Source of the DNA: CAZGXM01 sp964529795 | GTDB lineage: Bacteria; Bacillota; JADQBR01 | NCBI GenBank assembly: GCA_964529795.1 | Contig: CAZGXM010000019.1 | Coordinates: 1 to 38,782 of the forward strand | Reading direction: 5' to 3' | DNA: 38,782 nucleotides | Shown here: piece after piece, positions 1 through 8,891 of the stretch | How the letters are laid out: each line of letters begins with the position of its first letter | How positions within the stretch are numbered: the stretch's first letter is position 1 | The notes under the pieces: model-generated | Database searches by the model: none | The model's input: the letters and a program-made list of their open reading frames with translations, nothing else | What the model was told of the DNA's origin: nothing | Made by a program: the position numbers and the translations under genes

Positions 1-39
1 TTCCATGTTTCTAAATGCGTCATAAGGAATCAATGACAT
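1..39 (-). CDS. Hsp20-family small heat-shock protein, N-terminal fragment
   Basis: Only the first 13 codons are in the window; the gene runs off the left edge. The visible residues read MSLIPYDAFRNME. This resembles the common N-terminus of Firmicutes Hsp20/alpha-crystallin proteins, where a (L/I/V)PYDPFR-like stretch follows the initiator. A GAGGTG ribosome binding site lies 8 bases upstream of the ATG at 39. The gene is divergent from the PEP-utilising enzyme gene at 233. Family identity rests on this short stretch alone and is tentative. Confidence 0.5.
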   Translation of the reverse strand, partial: MSLIPYDAFRNME

Positions 40-136
40 AAGCAATTCACCTCTGCCCTTTTTATTAAATTATTTCAAGAAACCTTTTGGTTTATGCACA
101 TACATATGTAAAATGTTGTTAATTCCAGGCGGGCTA

Positions 137-165
137 TTGACTATTTTGTGAAAAGTGCTATTATA
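137..165 (+). promoter_or_regulatory. Sigma-A-type promoter for the PEP-utilising enzyme gene
   Basis: TTGACT at 137-142 and ATTATA at 160-165 are separated by 17 bases (TATTAT at 159-164 gives 16). This is close to the housekeeping consensus and lies about 70 bases upstream of the start codon. Confidence 0.6.
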
Positions 166-232
166 CCTGCGCGATTAGGTTTATAATTCAAGTGGTCAGG
201 GTAACAGCCTGTTTGCAATGGGGGAACCGTCA

Positions 233-2722
233 ATGAACCAATTAATTCTGTGGTTGGAGGATATCAATCCTCGTCACCAGGCAAACTTTGGCAGCAAGGC
301 AGCAAATTTGGGTGTTATCGCCAGGCAGTGTCAAACATCCCCGGGCTTTTGTTTAAGCAGTTCGGCTTACTTTGATGCTTTGAGAGCTGCCGGGGTGCTA
401 AAAGATATTACTGCTTTGGCCCGGGAGGCGCAGGACAAGGATATAGACAGCATTTCCGGCGTTTCCCGGCAAATCCAGGCAATGATTCAGCAGGTTACGC
501 TTCCGGAATATGTGGTGAAAACGCTGGAAACCGAGTACCGCAAGTTAATCCGGAATATGGCGGCAGTAAAAGTGGCGGTACGCTCGTCCGCCACTGCGGA
601 GGATTTGCCATCCGCCTCCTTTGCCGGGCAGCTGGAGAGTTACCTGAATGTGGAGGGTTTTGACCAGGTGAAAGAAGCGGTTATCAAATGCTGGTGTTCC
701 CTGTGGGAACCCCGGGCCATCCATTACCGTTTCCAGAAAGGCATCAGCCAGGCCAATACCGGCATGGCGGTGATTGTCCAGGAAATGGTCCCCGCTCAAG
801 TCGCGGGAGTGATGTTTACCGCCAATCCCCTGACCAATTCCCGGCAGGAAATCTATATTGAAGCGGTTAAGGGCCTGGGCGAGGGTCTGGTGCAGGGGAC
901 TGCCAGCGGTGAGCGGTATATCGTGAAAAAAGACGGCCTGTACATTCCCACCAAGGAAACTGCTGAAGGCGCGCCCTATCTTACGGACTTTAATATCCGT
1001 TGGCTGGCGGATGAGGGGCTGAAACTGGAGGCGCTGTTTGACGGGCCCCAGGACGTGGAATGGGCCTATAACTGGGGGGATATCTATATTTTACAGACCC
1101 GGCCCATTACCACCCTGGCAGATGAAGAACCGGAAATCCTCCGCCCGGAGGAGATGACGCCCATCCAAAGGGAAATCTGGACCACTGTCAACGAGCGTTT
1201 TCCCGAGCCGGTGCTGCCCCTGGACAGCGTCACTGTCAAGACCTATTTTCTCAGTTTGTTCCTTGCTTACAAGGCGCTGGGTTTTTCCGTACCGCCAGTG
1301 GATTGGAGCAGGGTGGAAAAGGGGATTTTTCCTGACTTTTTTGTCCCGCCTGCCATTAAAATCAGTCCCTTGCGGTTGGTTAAGCTCTTTAAAATGATCA
1401 GGCTGGACATTGCCAAAGAGTGGAAGGTCAACGAGGCCATCTTTGATAAATATTTAAACCTGTTAAAGCGGGATGCGCTAAAAGAATTTCCCATGGAAGT
1501 CATTCACCAGTACCTGGAGGAAGCCTTGAAAGACTTCCAACGGGCCAATACTTTCCGGTATTTGATGTATATTCAGTACAGTACGGTTTATGAAGCACTG
1601 TCCCGCCTGTTAAGCATTCTTTACGGTGCGGCAGGCAAGGAAATTTTTCAGGACATTGTCATTGGCCATCCCCAGATTACCATGGAGGTGAATGAGAAAC
1701 TGGTTGAACTGGCCCGGCGGGCCAAAAACGACCAAAGGGTAACTGATATTATTATAAATACCGATACGGAAAAAATAGAAGAGCAACTGAAAGAACACCG
1801 GGTGGGGGAAGAGGTGCTGAAAGAGTTTGATTTGTTTCTTGAAAAATACGGCAGCCGTGAGGTTTCTCAAGGTTTAGGGGGGATTGGTGCCCGGACCTGG
1901 CAGGAGAAACCCGAAGTGGTCTGGGGAATGCTGAAGGGGATTTTACTGCAGGAAGATAACCCGGTGGATTACCACGTGAAACAGCTTCAGCGCCGGGAAA
2001 AGGCGGAGGAGCGCCTGGCGGAACTGACATCCCGGGGGATCGCCAGGGTGCTGCCCCTCAGAGGGTTAATTGACAAACTGGTTGTTTATGCCCGCAAGTA
2101 CACTGCCTTTCGGGAGGACAGCCACTTTTACCTCACCCGGGCCATGCCCGTCTTCAGGGCATTATTCATGGAAATTGGCAGGCAGCTGGTTCGCCGGGGT
2201 GTGCTGGACCAAAAAGAGGATGTGATGTATTTTAATTACTGGGAACTGGTAGAGCTGATAAATGAGATCTATAGCTACAAGAAAGTCAGCAAGCTGGAAA
2301 TCACGGAACTGTTGACGGACAGAAAAGCGAAACTTGAACGGCGGCGCAAAAGATGGCTGGCCAGAAATTTGCAAGTCGCAGTCAACGATAAATCGGTGCT
2401 GCGGGGAGTGGGCGCCAGCAGCGGCAAGGCCCGGGGAGTATGCAGGGTGGTGCTTGACCCCAAAGGCCTTTCCCGACTAAAACCTGGGGACATACTGGTG
2501 GCCCAGTATACCAACCCTTCCTGGACACCGGTATTTTCCTTTATTGACGGGCTGGTGGTGGAGTACGGCAGTGCTTTATCCCATGCGGCTATCATCGCCA
2601 GGGAGTACGGTATTCCCGCGGTGATGGGGGTGAGCGGTGTGACCAGGGTCCTCGAAGACGGTGATACCGTTACCATTGACGGCTCTCGAGGTCTGGTACA
2701 GTTGGGCTCAGAATTAAAATAA
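233..2722 (+). CDS. PEP-synthase / rifampicin-phosphotransferase-like ATP-grasp phosphotransferase
   Basis: The 829-residue protein has an N-terminal PEP/pyruvate-binding ATP-grasp domain (about residues 1-310; GSKAANLG near the start, RSSATAEDLPSASFAGQ, LQTRPIT at its end). A long helical middle region follows, then a C-terminal swivelling phosphohistidine domain (about 725-829). The phosphorylatable histidine is His784 in SALSHAAIIAREYGIPAV. There is no C-terminal PEP-binding TIM barrel as in PPDK or PEP synthase. Size and domain order match the rifampicin phosphotransferase (Rph) class, in which the middle domain binds the acceptor. The acceptor cannot be read from sequence. The start at 233 is preferred over 218 because GGGGGA sits 8 bases upstream of it, while nothing precedes 218. 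It appears monocistronic. Confidence 0.75.
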   Translation: MNQLILWLEDINPRHQANFGSKAANLGVIARQCQTSPGFCLSSSAYFDALRAAGVLKDITALAREAQDKDIDSISGVSRQIQAMIQQVTLPEYVVKTLETEYRKLIRNMAAVKVAVRSSATAEDLPSASFAGQLESYLNVEGFDQVKEAVIKCWCSLWEPRAIHYRFQKGISQANTGMAVIVQEMVPAQVAGVMFTANPLTNSRQEIYIEAVKGLGEGLVQGTASGERYIVKKDGLYIPTKETAEGAPYLTDFNIRWLADEGLKLEALFDGPQDVEWAYNWGDIYILQTRPITTLADEEPEILRPEEMTPIQREIWTTVNERFPEPVLPLDSVTVKTYFLSLFLAYKALGFSVPPVDWSRVEKGIFPDFFVPPAIKISPLRLVKLFKMIRLDIAKEWKVNEAIFDKYLNLLKRDALKEFPMEVIHQYLEEALKDFQRANTFRYLMYIQYSTVYEALSRLLSILYGAAGKEIFQDIVIGHPQITMEVNEKLVELARRAKNDQRVTDIIINTDTEKIEEQLKEHRVGEEVLKEFDLFLEKYGSREVSQGLGGIGARTWQEKPEVVWGMLKGILLQEDNPVDYHVKQLQRREKAEERLAELTSRGIARVLPLRGLIDKLVVYARKYTAFREDSHFYLTRAMPVFRALFMEIGRQLVRRGVLDQKEDVMYFNYWELVELINEIYSYKKVSKLEITELLTDRKAKLERRRKRWLARNLQVAVNDKSVLRGVGASSGKARGVCRVVLDPKGLSRLKPGDILVAQYTNPSWTPVFSFIDGLVVEYGSALSHAAIIAREYGIPAVMGVSGVTRVLEDGDTVTIDGSRGLVQLGSELK

Positions 2723-2788
2723 TTCACCAAAAGGGTAACGTTTCTAATTGGTGTGACGGCAGCAATCAGATGGCCGGCATAGCAAATT

Positions 2789-2831
2789 TGAAAAAACAAA
2801 CGAGAACCACACCTGAAGTTGATGTGTTTCT
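2789..2831 (-). terminator. Terminator of the liv operon
   Basis: Just after the livF stop on the minus strand, AGAAACACATC (2831-2821) pairs with GGTGTGGTTCT (2813-2803) with one mismatch and one wobble. The run GTTTGTTTTTT follows. This is typical of an intrinsic terminator. Confidence 0.5.
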
Positions 2832-2847
2832 TAGCTATTGGTATATT

Positions 2848-3594
2848 TTATATACTTTTTGCTTTGGCCAGCGAACCGTACCCTTTGCCCAAATAAGCCT
2901 GCTTCACCCTGTGATCCCGTTTTAAAGTTTCCGGAGCGCCGTTCAAAACAATCTTTCCCTGGTCCAAGACATATACCCAGTCCGCCAGCTGCATGGCTGC
3001 GGATGCATTCTGTTCCACCAGCAAAATACTGGTTCCCTGTTGTTTCAGCAGGGCAATGGTGCGAAAGATCTCCTTAGCCACCAGGGGGGCCAAACCCAAA
3101 GAAGGTTCATCCAGCAGCAGGATTTTTGGCCTGGCCATCAACCCCCGGCCGATGGCCAGCATCTGCTGCATGCCGCCGCTTAAGGCTCCCGCCAAATCAT
3201 GGTGACGGCAGGACAGGGCGGGGAACAGGTTAAAAACTTCTTGGATTTCACTGGCCAGCGCTTTCTTAGTAAACTTACGCCGGCGGTGATAAGCGCCCAG
3301 CAGCAGGTTTTCCTCCACGGTGAGGGTATCAAAGATTTGCCGCCCTTCAGGCACCAGAGCTATTCCCCGGTTTACCATTTTTTCCGCAGGCAGGCCCTGT
3401 ACGGGGATGCCTTCCACCAGTATTTTTCCGCGGGCACTGCGGTGGATGCCGGCAATGGTCCCCAGCAGGGTGCTTTTCCCGGCACCGTTGGCACCCACCA
3501 AAGCCACAATGCTGCCGCGGGGAACATGGAAGGATATTCCCTTTAAGACGTAATTCCAACCGTGAAATGTGTGCAGGTCTTCCACTACCAGCAT
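2848..3594 (-). CDS. livF: Branched-chain amino-acid ABC transporter ATP-binding protein LivF
   Basis: This 248-residue ABC ATPase is the second of the two nucleotide-binding subunits of a HAAT-family importer. It has Walker A GANGAGKST, signature LSGGMQQ and Walker B ILLLDEPSLGLAP. The start MLVVEDLHTFHG at 3594 lies one base after the livG stop, with GGAGAGGAG at the end of livG as ribosome binding site. An in-frame start 30 bases further upstream would overlap livG and has no family support. It is the last gene of the operon, followed by a terminator. The LivF assignment rests on its order after LivG and on its shorter C-terminus. Confidence 0.9.
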   Translation of the reverse strand: MLVVEDLHTFHGWNYVLKGISFHVPRGSIVALVGANGAGKSTLLGTIAGIHRSARGKILVEGIPVQGLPAEKMVNRGIALVPEGRQIFDTLTVEENLLLGAYHRRRKFTKKALASEIQEVFNLFPALSCRHHDLAGALSGGMQQMLAIGRGLMARPKILLLDEPSLGLAPLVAKEIFRTIALLKQQGTSILLVEQNASAAMQLADWVYVLDQGKIVLNGAPETLKRDHRVKQAYLGKGYGSLAKAKSI

Positions 3595-3595
3595 C

Positions 3596-4357
3596 TTAAG
3601 CCATCTCCTCTCCCAGGTAGGCATTAATTACCCGAGTGTCTCGCTGGATTGTCTCGGGAGGTCCCTGGGCAATTTTTGCCCCGTAATCCAGCACCACAAT
3701 GCGGTTGGCGACAGTCATCACCATTTCCATGTTGTGCTCTACCAGTAACACTGTCATGCCCATGCTGGGCAGTTCACTGATAAAACCAGCCAACTGCTCG
3801 GTTTCACTTTGGTTCAAACCGGCGGCGGGCTCATCCAGCAGGATCAGGTCAGGTTCCACCGCCATTGCCCTGGCAATCTCCAATAACCGCTGTTCACCAT
3901 ATGGTAAAGTTTCGGCAGGCAGGTCTTTCTTGGCGGTTAAACCGACCAAATCCAGTAACTTTAGTGCCCGGTTTGAAATGTCAGCTTCCTCGGCCGCTGT
4001 CCCGGGCCATCTGATACCTGCCTGTACCAGGCTGATTTTACCGTGACGGTGGGCGCCCACCATTACGTTTTCCACCACGCTCATGTTATGAAATAACTGC
4101 AGGTTTTGAAAAGTGCGGGTGATACCCGAGGCGGCTATCTCGTCCGGGGGTTTACCCGTAATATCCTTTCCTTTAAAGATGACGCTGCCTTCATCGGGGC
4201 CGGTTATGCCGGTAATCAGGTTGAAGAGTGTGGTCTTGCCCGCACCGTTTGGGCCGATTATCGCCAGTATCTCGCCTTCTTCCACCTGAAACCCTACCCG
4301 ATTTACCGCGGTGACCCCGCCAAAGTGTTTTGTCAGATGTTCCACGGACAAGAGCAT
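3596..4357 (-). CDS. livG: Branched-chain amino-acid ABC transporter ATP-binding protein LivG
   Basis: This is a 253-residue ABC ATPase. It has Walker A GPNGAGKTT, the long LivG-type insertion, a degenerate signature LPYGEQRLLEIARA and Walker B LILLDEPAAGLN. The C-terminal RVINAYLGEE is typical of LivG proteins. Its ATG overlaps the livM stop as TAATG, so translation is probably coupled. With LivF it powers uptake through LivH and LivM at the cytoplasmic face of the membrane. Confidence 0.92.
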   Translation of the reverse strand: MLLSVEHLTKHFGGVTAVNRVGFQVEEGEILAIIGPNGAGKTTLFNLITGITGPDEGSVIFKGKDITGKPPDEIAASGITRTFQNLQLFHNMSVVENVMVGAHRHGKISLVQAGIRWPGTAAEEADISNRALKLLDLVGLTAKKDLPAETLPYGEQRLLEIARAMAVEPDLILLDEPAAGLNQSETEQLAGFISELPSMGMTVLLVEHNMEMVMTVANRIVVLDYGAKIAQGPPETIQRDTRVINAYLGEEMA

Positions 4358-5436
4358 TAGTCCAATTCCCTCCTGCCGCCGGTGGGCAGCAGGGTAAGTG
4401 CGGCCCGGCTCACTTTTTCACCGGGAGGCAGGGTAAGCTTTTCTGTCCTGCTGTTTCTTTTTTTCCACCAGGTTATTAAAGTGCCGGTCAGCCCCTGGGG
4501 CATGAAGACCATTATCACAACCAGAATTATGCCAAAGAAAATAATTTCAAACTCTCCCCCTGCGGAAGGAATAAGCCTGGGTACCAGGGCGCGCAGCAGT
4601 TCTGTCAGGAAGAGAACGGCACTGGCACCGAGCAACGGCCCCCAAATACTTGCCAGCCCGCCAATGGCTGCCATGACCACAAACTCCACGGAGGCGCTAA
4701 AACTGAAAGGAGAGGGGCTGATAAATGTTACGTAATGGGCGTAAAGGCTGCCGGCCACGCCGGCGTAAACTGCGCTGACAACGAAAATTTGTATCTTATA
4801 TCGGTAAACGGGAATACCCATACAGGAAGCACCGGTTTCACTGCCGTGCAGTGCCCGCAAGGCCCTGCCGATTCTTGAATTTACCACATTGCCGGCAAAC
4901 CAGATTGCCACCAATACAAAGGCCCAAACCAGGTAGTAATAGCTGGTTTCCGTACTGAACTGCCACGGGCCAATGGAGAAATAGGGGATACCGGAAAAAC
5001 CGGAGGGCCCGCCGGTGAGGTTTACCTGTTCGTTAAAGAAAATATAGATTATGACGCCGGCGCCCAGTGTTGCCAGGGCCAGGTGATGCTCTCGCAGCTT
5101 CAGGGTGGGGACACCGATAATATAAGCTGTCAAACCGGTAATTAAGGCCGCGGCAATCATGGCGGGCCCGGGAGCCCACCCCAACTTTGCGGTGAGCAGT
5201 CCCGAACTGTAAGCTCCCAAACCGTAAAAGGCCGCATGCCCCAGTGACACCTGGCCGGCAAAGCCCATTAACAGGCACAGCCCGATTACCACAATGGAAT
5301 AGATGCCGATAATGACCAGGTTGCCCAGGTAATAGGTGTTGGGCATGAGAGGGGGAATTATCACTATCACCAGTACAAACAGCAGCAGTGCCAGGTATTT
5401 AAGGTATTTGGTTTTATCCTGCTTTCCGTTGTTCAT
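4357..5436 (-). CDS. livM: Branched-chain amino-acid ABC transporter permease LivM
   Basis: The 359-residue polytopic membrane protein carries the LivM hallmark region MGFAGQVSLGHAAFYGLGAY followed by alternating hydrophobic segments. The conserved ALRALHGSETGASCMGI loop faces the ATPases, and GGLASIWGPLLGA lies late in the protein. The ribosome binding site GGGAGGG precedes the ATG closely. The last 35 or so residues are hydrophilic and cytoplasmic. The gene lies 18 bases after livH and overlaps livG by one base. Confidence 0.92.
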   Translation of the reverse strand: MNNGKQDKTKYLKYLALLLFVLVIVIIPPLMPNTYYLGNLVIIGIYSIVVIGLCLLMGFAGQVSLGHAAFYGLGAYSSGLLTAKLGWAPGPAMIAAALITGLTAYIIGVPTLKLREHHLALATLGAGVIIYIFFNEQVNLTGGPSGFSGIPYFSIGPWQFSTETSYYYLVWAFVLVAIWFAGNVVNSRIGRALRALHGSETGASCMGIPVYRYKIQIFVVSAVYAGVAGSLYAHYVTFISPSPFSFSASVEFVVMAAIGGLASIWGPLLGASAVLFLTELLRALVPRLIPSAGGEFEIIFFGIILVVIMVFMPQGLTGTLITWWKKRNSRTEKLTLPPGEKVSRAALTLLPTGGRRELD

Positions 5437-5454
5437 ATTTGCCCTCCCGTCACG

Positions 5455-6336
5455 TTATACCCGTTTCCCCTCCGGTTGGCCCAGCAGGCCGCAGGGCCTT
5501 TTCAGCAATACCAGCAACAGGACAAAAAAGGCAATGGCATCTTTATAGCCGGAGGAAATCAGGCCCGCTCCCAGGGCTTCCAGCACTCCCAGCAGGAAGC
5601 CGCCCACTACCGCTCCGGCAGGGCTGGTGAGGCCGCCCAGTACCGCGGCCACAAAACCCTTCAATCCCAGCATCAGTCCCATATCATAGGTGGCAGTGGT
5701 AATAGGGGTAATTACTATGCCGGCCAGGGCGCCCAGCAGGGCGCTGACGGTAAAGCTGAACAGGGACATTAACTGCGGGCTGATGCCCATCAGACTGGCC
5801 GCCAAGCGGTTGACGGCGCAGGCTTTCAATGCCTTGCCCAAAATGGTTCGCTCAAAGAAGGTAAACAGCAGCACAACCAAGAGCAGGCTCAAGGCCAGTA
5901 CCCAGATATTCTGCCGGTTCATGATGGCCCCGAAGAAACGCCAGGGCTCGCCCGGGGAGAAAGGGGGCAGGGGATAGGACTGGGTCCCCCAGGTCAAGAG
6001 GGCCGCTCCCCGTACAGCCACTGAAGCGCCGATGGTAATGATTATTACGGTTACCACCGATGCCTTGCGGGCCGGGTGAATTACCACCCGTTCAAACAGC
6101 GCCCCGAACAGTCCCACTGCCGGGACAGCCACCAGTATGGCCAGCCACAGCGGCGTGCCGTTTTTAACCATAGCGGCGGCTGTCAGGGCGCCCAGCATGA
6201 CAAATTCCCCCTGGACAAAATTGATGTGCCCGGTAACAGTGTAGACAATCACAAACCCCAGGGCAATCAGACCGTATATTCCGCCCAGGGTAAGCCCGGT
6301 GAGTAAGAATTGCAGTACCTGGCTGCCTAAATCCAT
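5455..6336 (-). CDS. livH: Branched-chain amino-acid ABC transporter permease LivH
   Basis: The 293-residue membrane permease has the LivH N-terminal pattern LTLGGIYGLIALGFVIVYTVTG followed by HINFVQGEFVMLGA. The conserved cytoplasmic loop RTILGKALKACAVNRLAASLMGI and the C-terminal AAVLGGLTSPAGAVVGG are also present. It begins 16 bases after livK. It forms the translocation pore with LivM. The ribosome binding site is weak, so expression may depend partly on translation of livK. Confidence 0.92.
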   Translation of the reverse strand: MDLGSQVLQFLLTGLTLGGIYGLIALGFVIVYTVTGHINFVQGEFVMLGALTAAAMVKNGTPLWLAILVAVPAVGLFGALFERVVIHPARKASVVTVIIITIGASVAVRGAALLTWGTQSYPLPPFSPGEPWRFFGAIMNRQNIWVLALSLLLVVLLFTFFERTILGKALKACAVNRLAASLMGISPQLMSLFSFTVSALLGALAGIVITPITTATYDMGLMLGLKGFVAAVLGGLTSPAGAVVGGFLLGVLEALGAGLISSGYKDAIAFFVLLLVLLKRPCGLLGQPEGKRV

Positions 6337-6352
6337 CGGCCGACCCCATTTC

Positions 6353-7543
6353 CTATTTTTTGATTTGCCACTTGCCGTCCATGATTTCCACCATCACCAG
6401 CGCATCCTTGGTAAGGCCGCTGTGGTCTTGAGGCGACATGTCAAAGACTCCGGAAATTCCCGCAAAGTTTTGAGTTTTTTCCAGTTCGTCCCTGACGGCT
6501 GCCCGGTCCGGGCCGGCTTTTTCCAGTGCGGACACAATCAAAGATACCGCATCCCAGGCATGCCCGCCAAAGGTACTGCGGGGTTGATTGTATTTCTTCT
6601 CATAGGCTGAGGCGTACTCAAGCAGCACTTCTTTTTGCGGGTCGCTGTCCGGCAGGTCTTCTGCCACCAGCAGTTTCCCCACGGGGAATGTTACTCCGTT
6701 GGCCGCCTCTCCGGCCAAATCGATAAAGGCCTGGTTGCCCACCCCGTGACTGTGAATCAAAGGGGCGTCAATTTCCAACTGACGGTAATTTTTGGTCACT
6801 ATGGAAGCTGACGGCGGGATGGCCCATACTATTACCGCGTCGGGATTGGCTGCCTTGACATTGGTGAGCTGCGCGGTCATGTCGTTATCGGTGGCTCCAA
6901 ACCTTTCCGTAGCTACAATAGTGATGCCGGCAGCGGGTGCCGCGGCTTCAAATTCCTTCCTGCCGCTATCACCGAAAGCATTGTTCATACTGAGAAAGGC
7001 CACTTTCTTCAAGTTGTTTTTTTGCAGGTACTCGATAATTTTTGCCACTACTACGGAATCATTCTGGGCCGTTTTAAAGACCCACTGGCGTTCATTGACC
7101 GGAGTGACAATGGATACCCCCGCCGCAGCGGACACCAGGGGCACCTGGTATTTTTGTACCGTATCAATGATCGCCATGGAGGTACCGGTGGTGCTGGGGC
7201 CGGCAATGGCCAGCACCTTATCTACTTCAATCAGTTTTTTGGCCGCCTGTAAGGCCTTGGTTTCGTTACTCTCATTGTCCTCGATAATAATTTCCACCGG
7301 GTGCCCGTTGATTCCACCCCGGGCGTTGATTTGTTCCTCCAGCATCATGGCAGTGTTGCGTTCCGGCACTCCCAGCGAGGAAGCGGGGCCGGTAATGTCA
7401 AAGATGGCACCGATTTTATATACCTCCGGTTCTTTGCCGGTTTGGTTTTCCGGCGCTTTGGCACTGCCGCAGCCGGTGGAAAACACCAGGGCAAAGGTAA
7501 GCAGCGCGGCTAATATTGTTATCTTTCTTGTCAGTCCAAACAA
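6353..7543 (-). CDS. livK: Branched-chain amino-acid ABC transporter substrate-binding lipoprotein LivK-like
   Basis: This 396-residue type I periplasmic-binding protein captures the ligand outside the membrane. The signal peptide ends in lipobox FSTGC, so it should be lipid-anchored. The mature part begins with IGAIFDITGPASSLGVPERN and contains INARGGINGHPVEIIIEDNESN, both typical of Leu/Ile/Val-binding proteins. I chose a TTG start at 7543 because GGGAGG lies 8 bases upstream and the lipoprotein signal follows at once. Upstream in-frame ATGs would add 48 residues translated from the structured leader. Such proteins can also bind amides, urea or aromatic acids, so the ligand is not proven. 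Confidence 0.88.
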   Translation of the reverse strand: MFGLTRKITILAALLTFALVFSTGCGSAKAPENQTGKEPEVYKIGAIFDITGPASSLGVPERNTAMMLEEQINARGGINGHPVEIIIEDNESNETKALQAAKKLIEVDKVLAIAGPSTTGTSMAIIDTVQKYQVPLVSAAAGVSIVTPVNERQWVFKTAQNDSVVVAKIIEYLQKNNLKKVAFLSMNNAFGDSGRKEFEAAAPAAGITIVATERFGATDNDMTAQLTNVKAANPDAVIVWAIPPSASIVTKNYRQLEIDAPLIHSHGVGNQAFIDLAGEAANGVTFPVGKLLVAEDLPDSDPQKEVLLEYASAYEKKYNQPRSTFGGHAWDAVSLIVSALEKAGPDRAAVRDELEKTQNFAGISGVFDMSPQDHSGLTKDALVMVEIMDGKWQIKK

Positions 7544-7764
7544 TGTGTCTACCTCCCGTAAGGTTAGTAATAAATATATCTTTACGGCAGCAAATGCCGC
7601 CGGAATTTTTTCCGGGGAGGCAGACAAATAAAAAAAGCACCTGAGAGTGCTCGCATGGGTAACCCCTCCCATTCTCCCGTCCTGCAAATATACAGTTTTC
7701 AGGCCGTTTTCCGCTCGACCTGCAAAAGTAACCTGCCAAAACCTACTGTACTACCATTTTATTT
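7544..7764 (-). promoter_or_regulatory. Structured 5' leader of the liv operon (attenuator candidate)
   Basis: From the predicted promoter the leader is about 220 bases. In transcript order it holds a hairpin with stem CAGGTCG/CGGCCTG (7722-7700), a hairpin ATGGG/CCCAT (7672-7655), an intrinsic terminator (7651-7630) and two further hairpins, CCGGAA/TTCCGG and GGCAG/CTGCC-type, before livK. A GGGAG stretch before the second hairpin can pair with CTCTC in the terminator loop, which could form a competing fold. I see no T-box sequence and no known riboswitch core. The class is unknown. Confidence 0.45.
7630..7651 (-). terminator. Intrinsic terminator inside the liv leader
   Basis: On the minus strand AGCAC-TCTCAG-GTGCT is followed by seven T residues. 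It lies about 90 bases upstream of livK and downstream of the liv promoter, so it would act as an attenuator. Confidence 0.6.
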
Positions 7765-7770
7765 TCGTAC

Positions 7771-7799
7771 ATTTTATCACAGTATTCCTTCAATTACAA
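7771..7799 (-). promoter_or_regulatory. Promoter of the liv operon
   Basis: On the minus strand TTGTAA (7799-7794) and TAAAAT (7776-7771) are spaced by 17 bases. Transcription would begin near 7764. Confidence 0.5.
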
Positions 7800-7901
7800 G
7801 AATCTTCCGAATTAAATACCGGCCGGGCGGCTTGCATATTTTTTCTCATTTATCTTGTTGAAGTGAATAGGCACGGCAGCGGACTCGTGCTCTGGAAAAG
7901 G

Positions 7902-7915
7902 GAGGCAGCTGCCTC
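7902..7915. terminator. Possible terminator after the AEC carrier gene
   Basis: The palindrome GAGGC-AGCT-GCCTC lies 33 bases beyond the carrier stop. On the minus strand it is followed by CCTTTTCC, so the T tract is short and the call is weak. Confidence 0.3.
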
Positions 7916-7947
7916 TTTGAATTTCCTGGGTTGTTTCCGGGCAGACC

Positions 7948-8847
7948 TCACCAGGTAATAACATTGAGCAGGATGCTTAATGTAACAATACTCAATAAAG
8001 TACTTACAAAAGTGATGGAAGAAACAAGGTTGGGCTCGCTGTCGTACTGCAGGGCGTACATGGTAGTGATCACTGCGGTGGGCATGGCTGCTTCCACTAT
8101 CATCACTTTTCCCAGCAGCGGCTCAACGGGGAGCAGCATCACAATGACCCAGGCAATGGCGGGAGATATCAGCAGGCGCATTAAAAGCGCCAGGACAATT
8201 TTGCCCCAGTCAAAATTGGACAGTTTGATTTCGGCCAACTGCATTCCCAGCACCAGCATAATGGTGGGAATGGCGGCGTCACCTACCATTTTAATGGCCT
8301 TAAAGATATTTTCCGGCATGGGCAGGTTCCAATACTGCCACAAGAGACCAAGAATACCGCCGTGGACAATAGGCATTTTCAGTACCGATAGCAGCGAGTC
8401 CGTGATGTCAAACCTGCCTTTGGCGGCGTAATATATCCCTAAGGTGCTCATGATGATGGTGTGAAAGACCATAATGGTCACGGCATACTGAAAACCTTTT
8501 TCCCCAAAAGCAAAAAGAATGATTGGCGTCCCCAGGTTGCCGTTGTTCATAAACGCGGTGGCGAGGACAAACGCGCTGGTAACGGAGGGCTTGTAGTTTT
8601 TTAAAAAAGATATTACTTTTACCAGTATGATTAAGGAAACAGACAGGGTGATGCCGTAAATGACAATGTGCAGGTAAGTGCTGCCCAGTTCGGTCTCGTA
8701 AAAGGTACGAAAAACCAGGGCCGGGGTCATCAGGTACAGGGCGACGGTGGAAATGGACTTTATATGCAGCCCAAATACCTTTTGCGCCAGGTACCCGGCC
8801 AAAAACACCAAAAACACCGGCAGGACGACCTGAAACAGGATAATCAT
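7948..8847 (-). CDS. AEC (auxin efflux carrier) family transporter
   Basis: The 299-residue membrane protein has about ten hydrophobic segments. It begins with VVLPVFLVFLAGYLAQKVFG and carries the AEC-type half FMNNGNLGTPIILFAFGEKG; the N-N-G motif within a helix is a hallmark of the family. Bacterial AEC members export or import small organic acids such as malate or malonate, but the substrate cannot be told here. The ATG follows AAAAGGAG at good spacing. It has its own promoter upstream and sits alone between the thiamine and liv operons, so context does not suggest a substrate. Confidence 0.8.
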   Translation of the reverse strand: MIILFQVVLPVFLVFLAGYLAQKVFGLHIKSISTVALYLMTPALVFRTFYETELGSTYLHIVIYGITLSVSLIILVKVISFLKNYKPSVTSAFVLATAFMNNGNLGTPIILFAFGEKGFQYAVTIMVFHTIIMSTLGIYYAAKGRFDITDSLLSVLKMPIVHGGILGLLWQYWNLPMPENIFKAIKMVGDAAIPTIMLVLGMQLAEIKLSNFDWGKIVLALLMRLLISPAIAWVIVMLLPVEPLLGKVMIVEAAMPTAVITTMYALQYDSEPNLVSSITFVSTLLSIVTLSILLNVITW

Positions 8848-8891
8848 TGGAGACTCCTTTTTTGCTAAGGTTGAACGTTACGCGTCAAATA

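Noticed and set aside
7544..7687. N-terminal extension of the LivK receptor by 48 residues
   Set aside because: It would be translated from the terminator hairpin region. The TTG at 7543 has a good ribosome binding site and is followed at once by a lipoprotein signal peptide.
7650..7725. Possible cyclic-di-GMP (GEMM) or glycine riboswitch in the liv leader
   Set aside because: GGGGTTACC and CTCTCAGG recall parts of those motifs, but the remaining conserved cores (ACGCAAAGCC, or CCGAAGGxGCAA) are absent.
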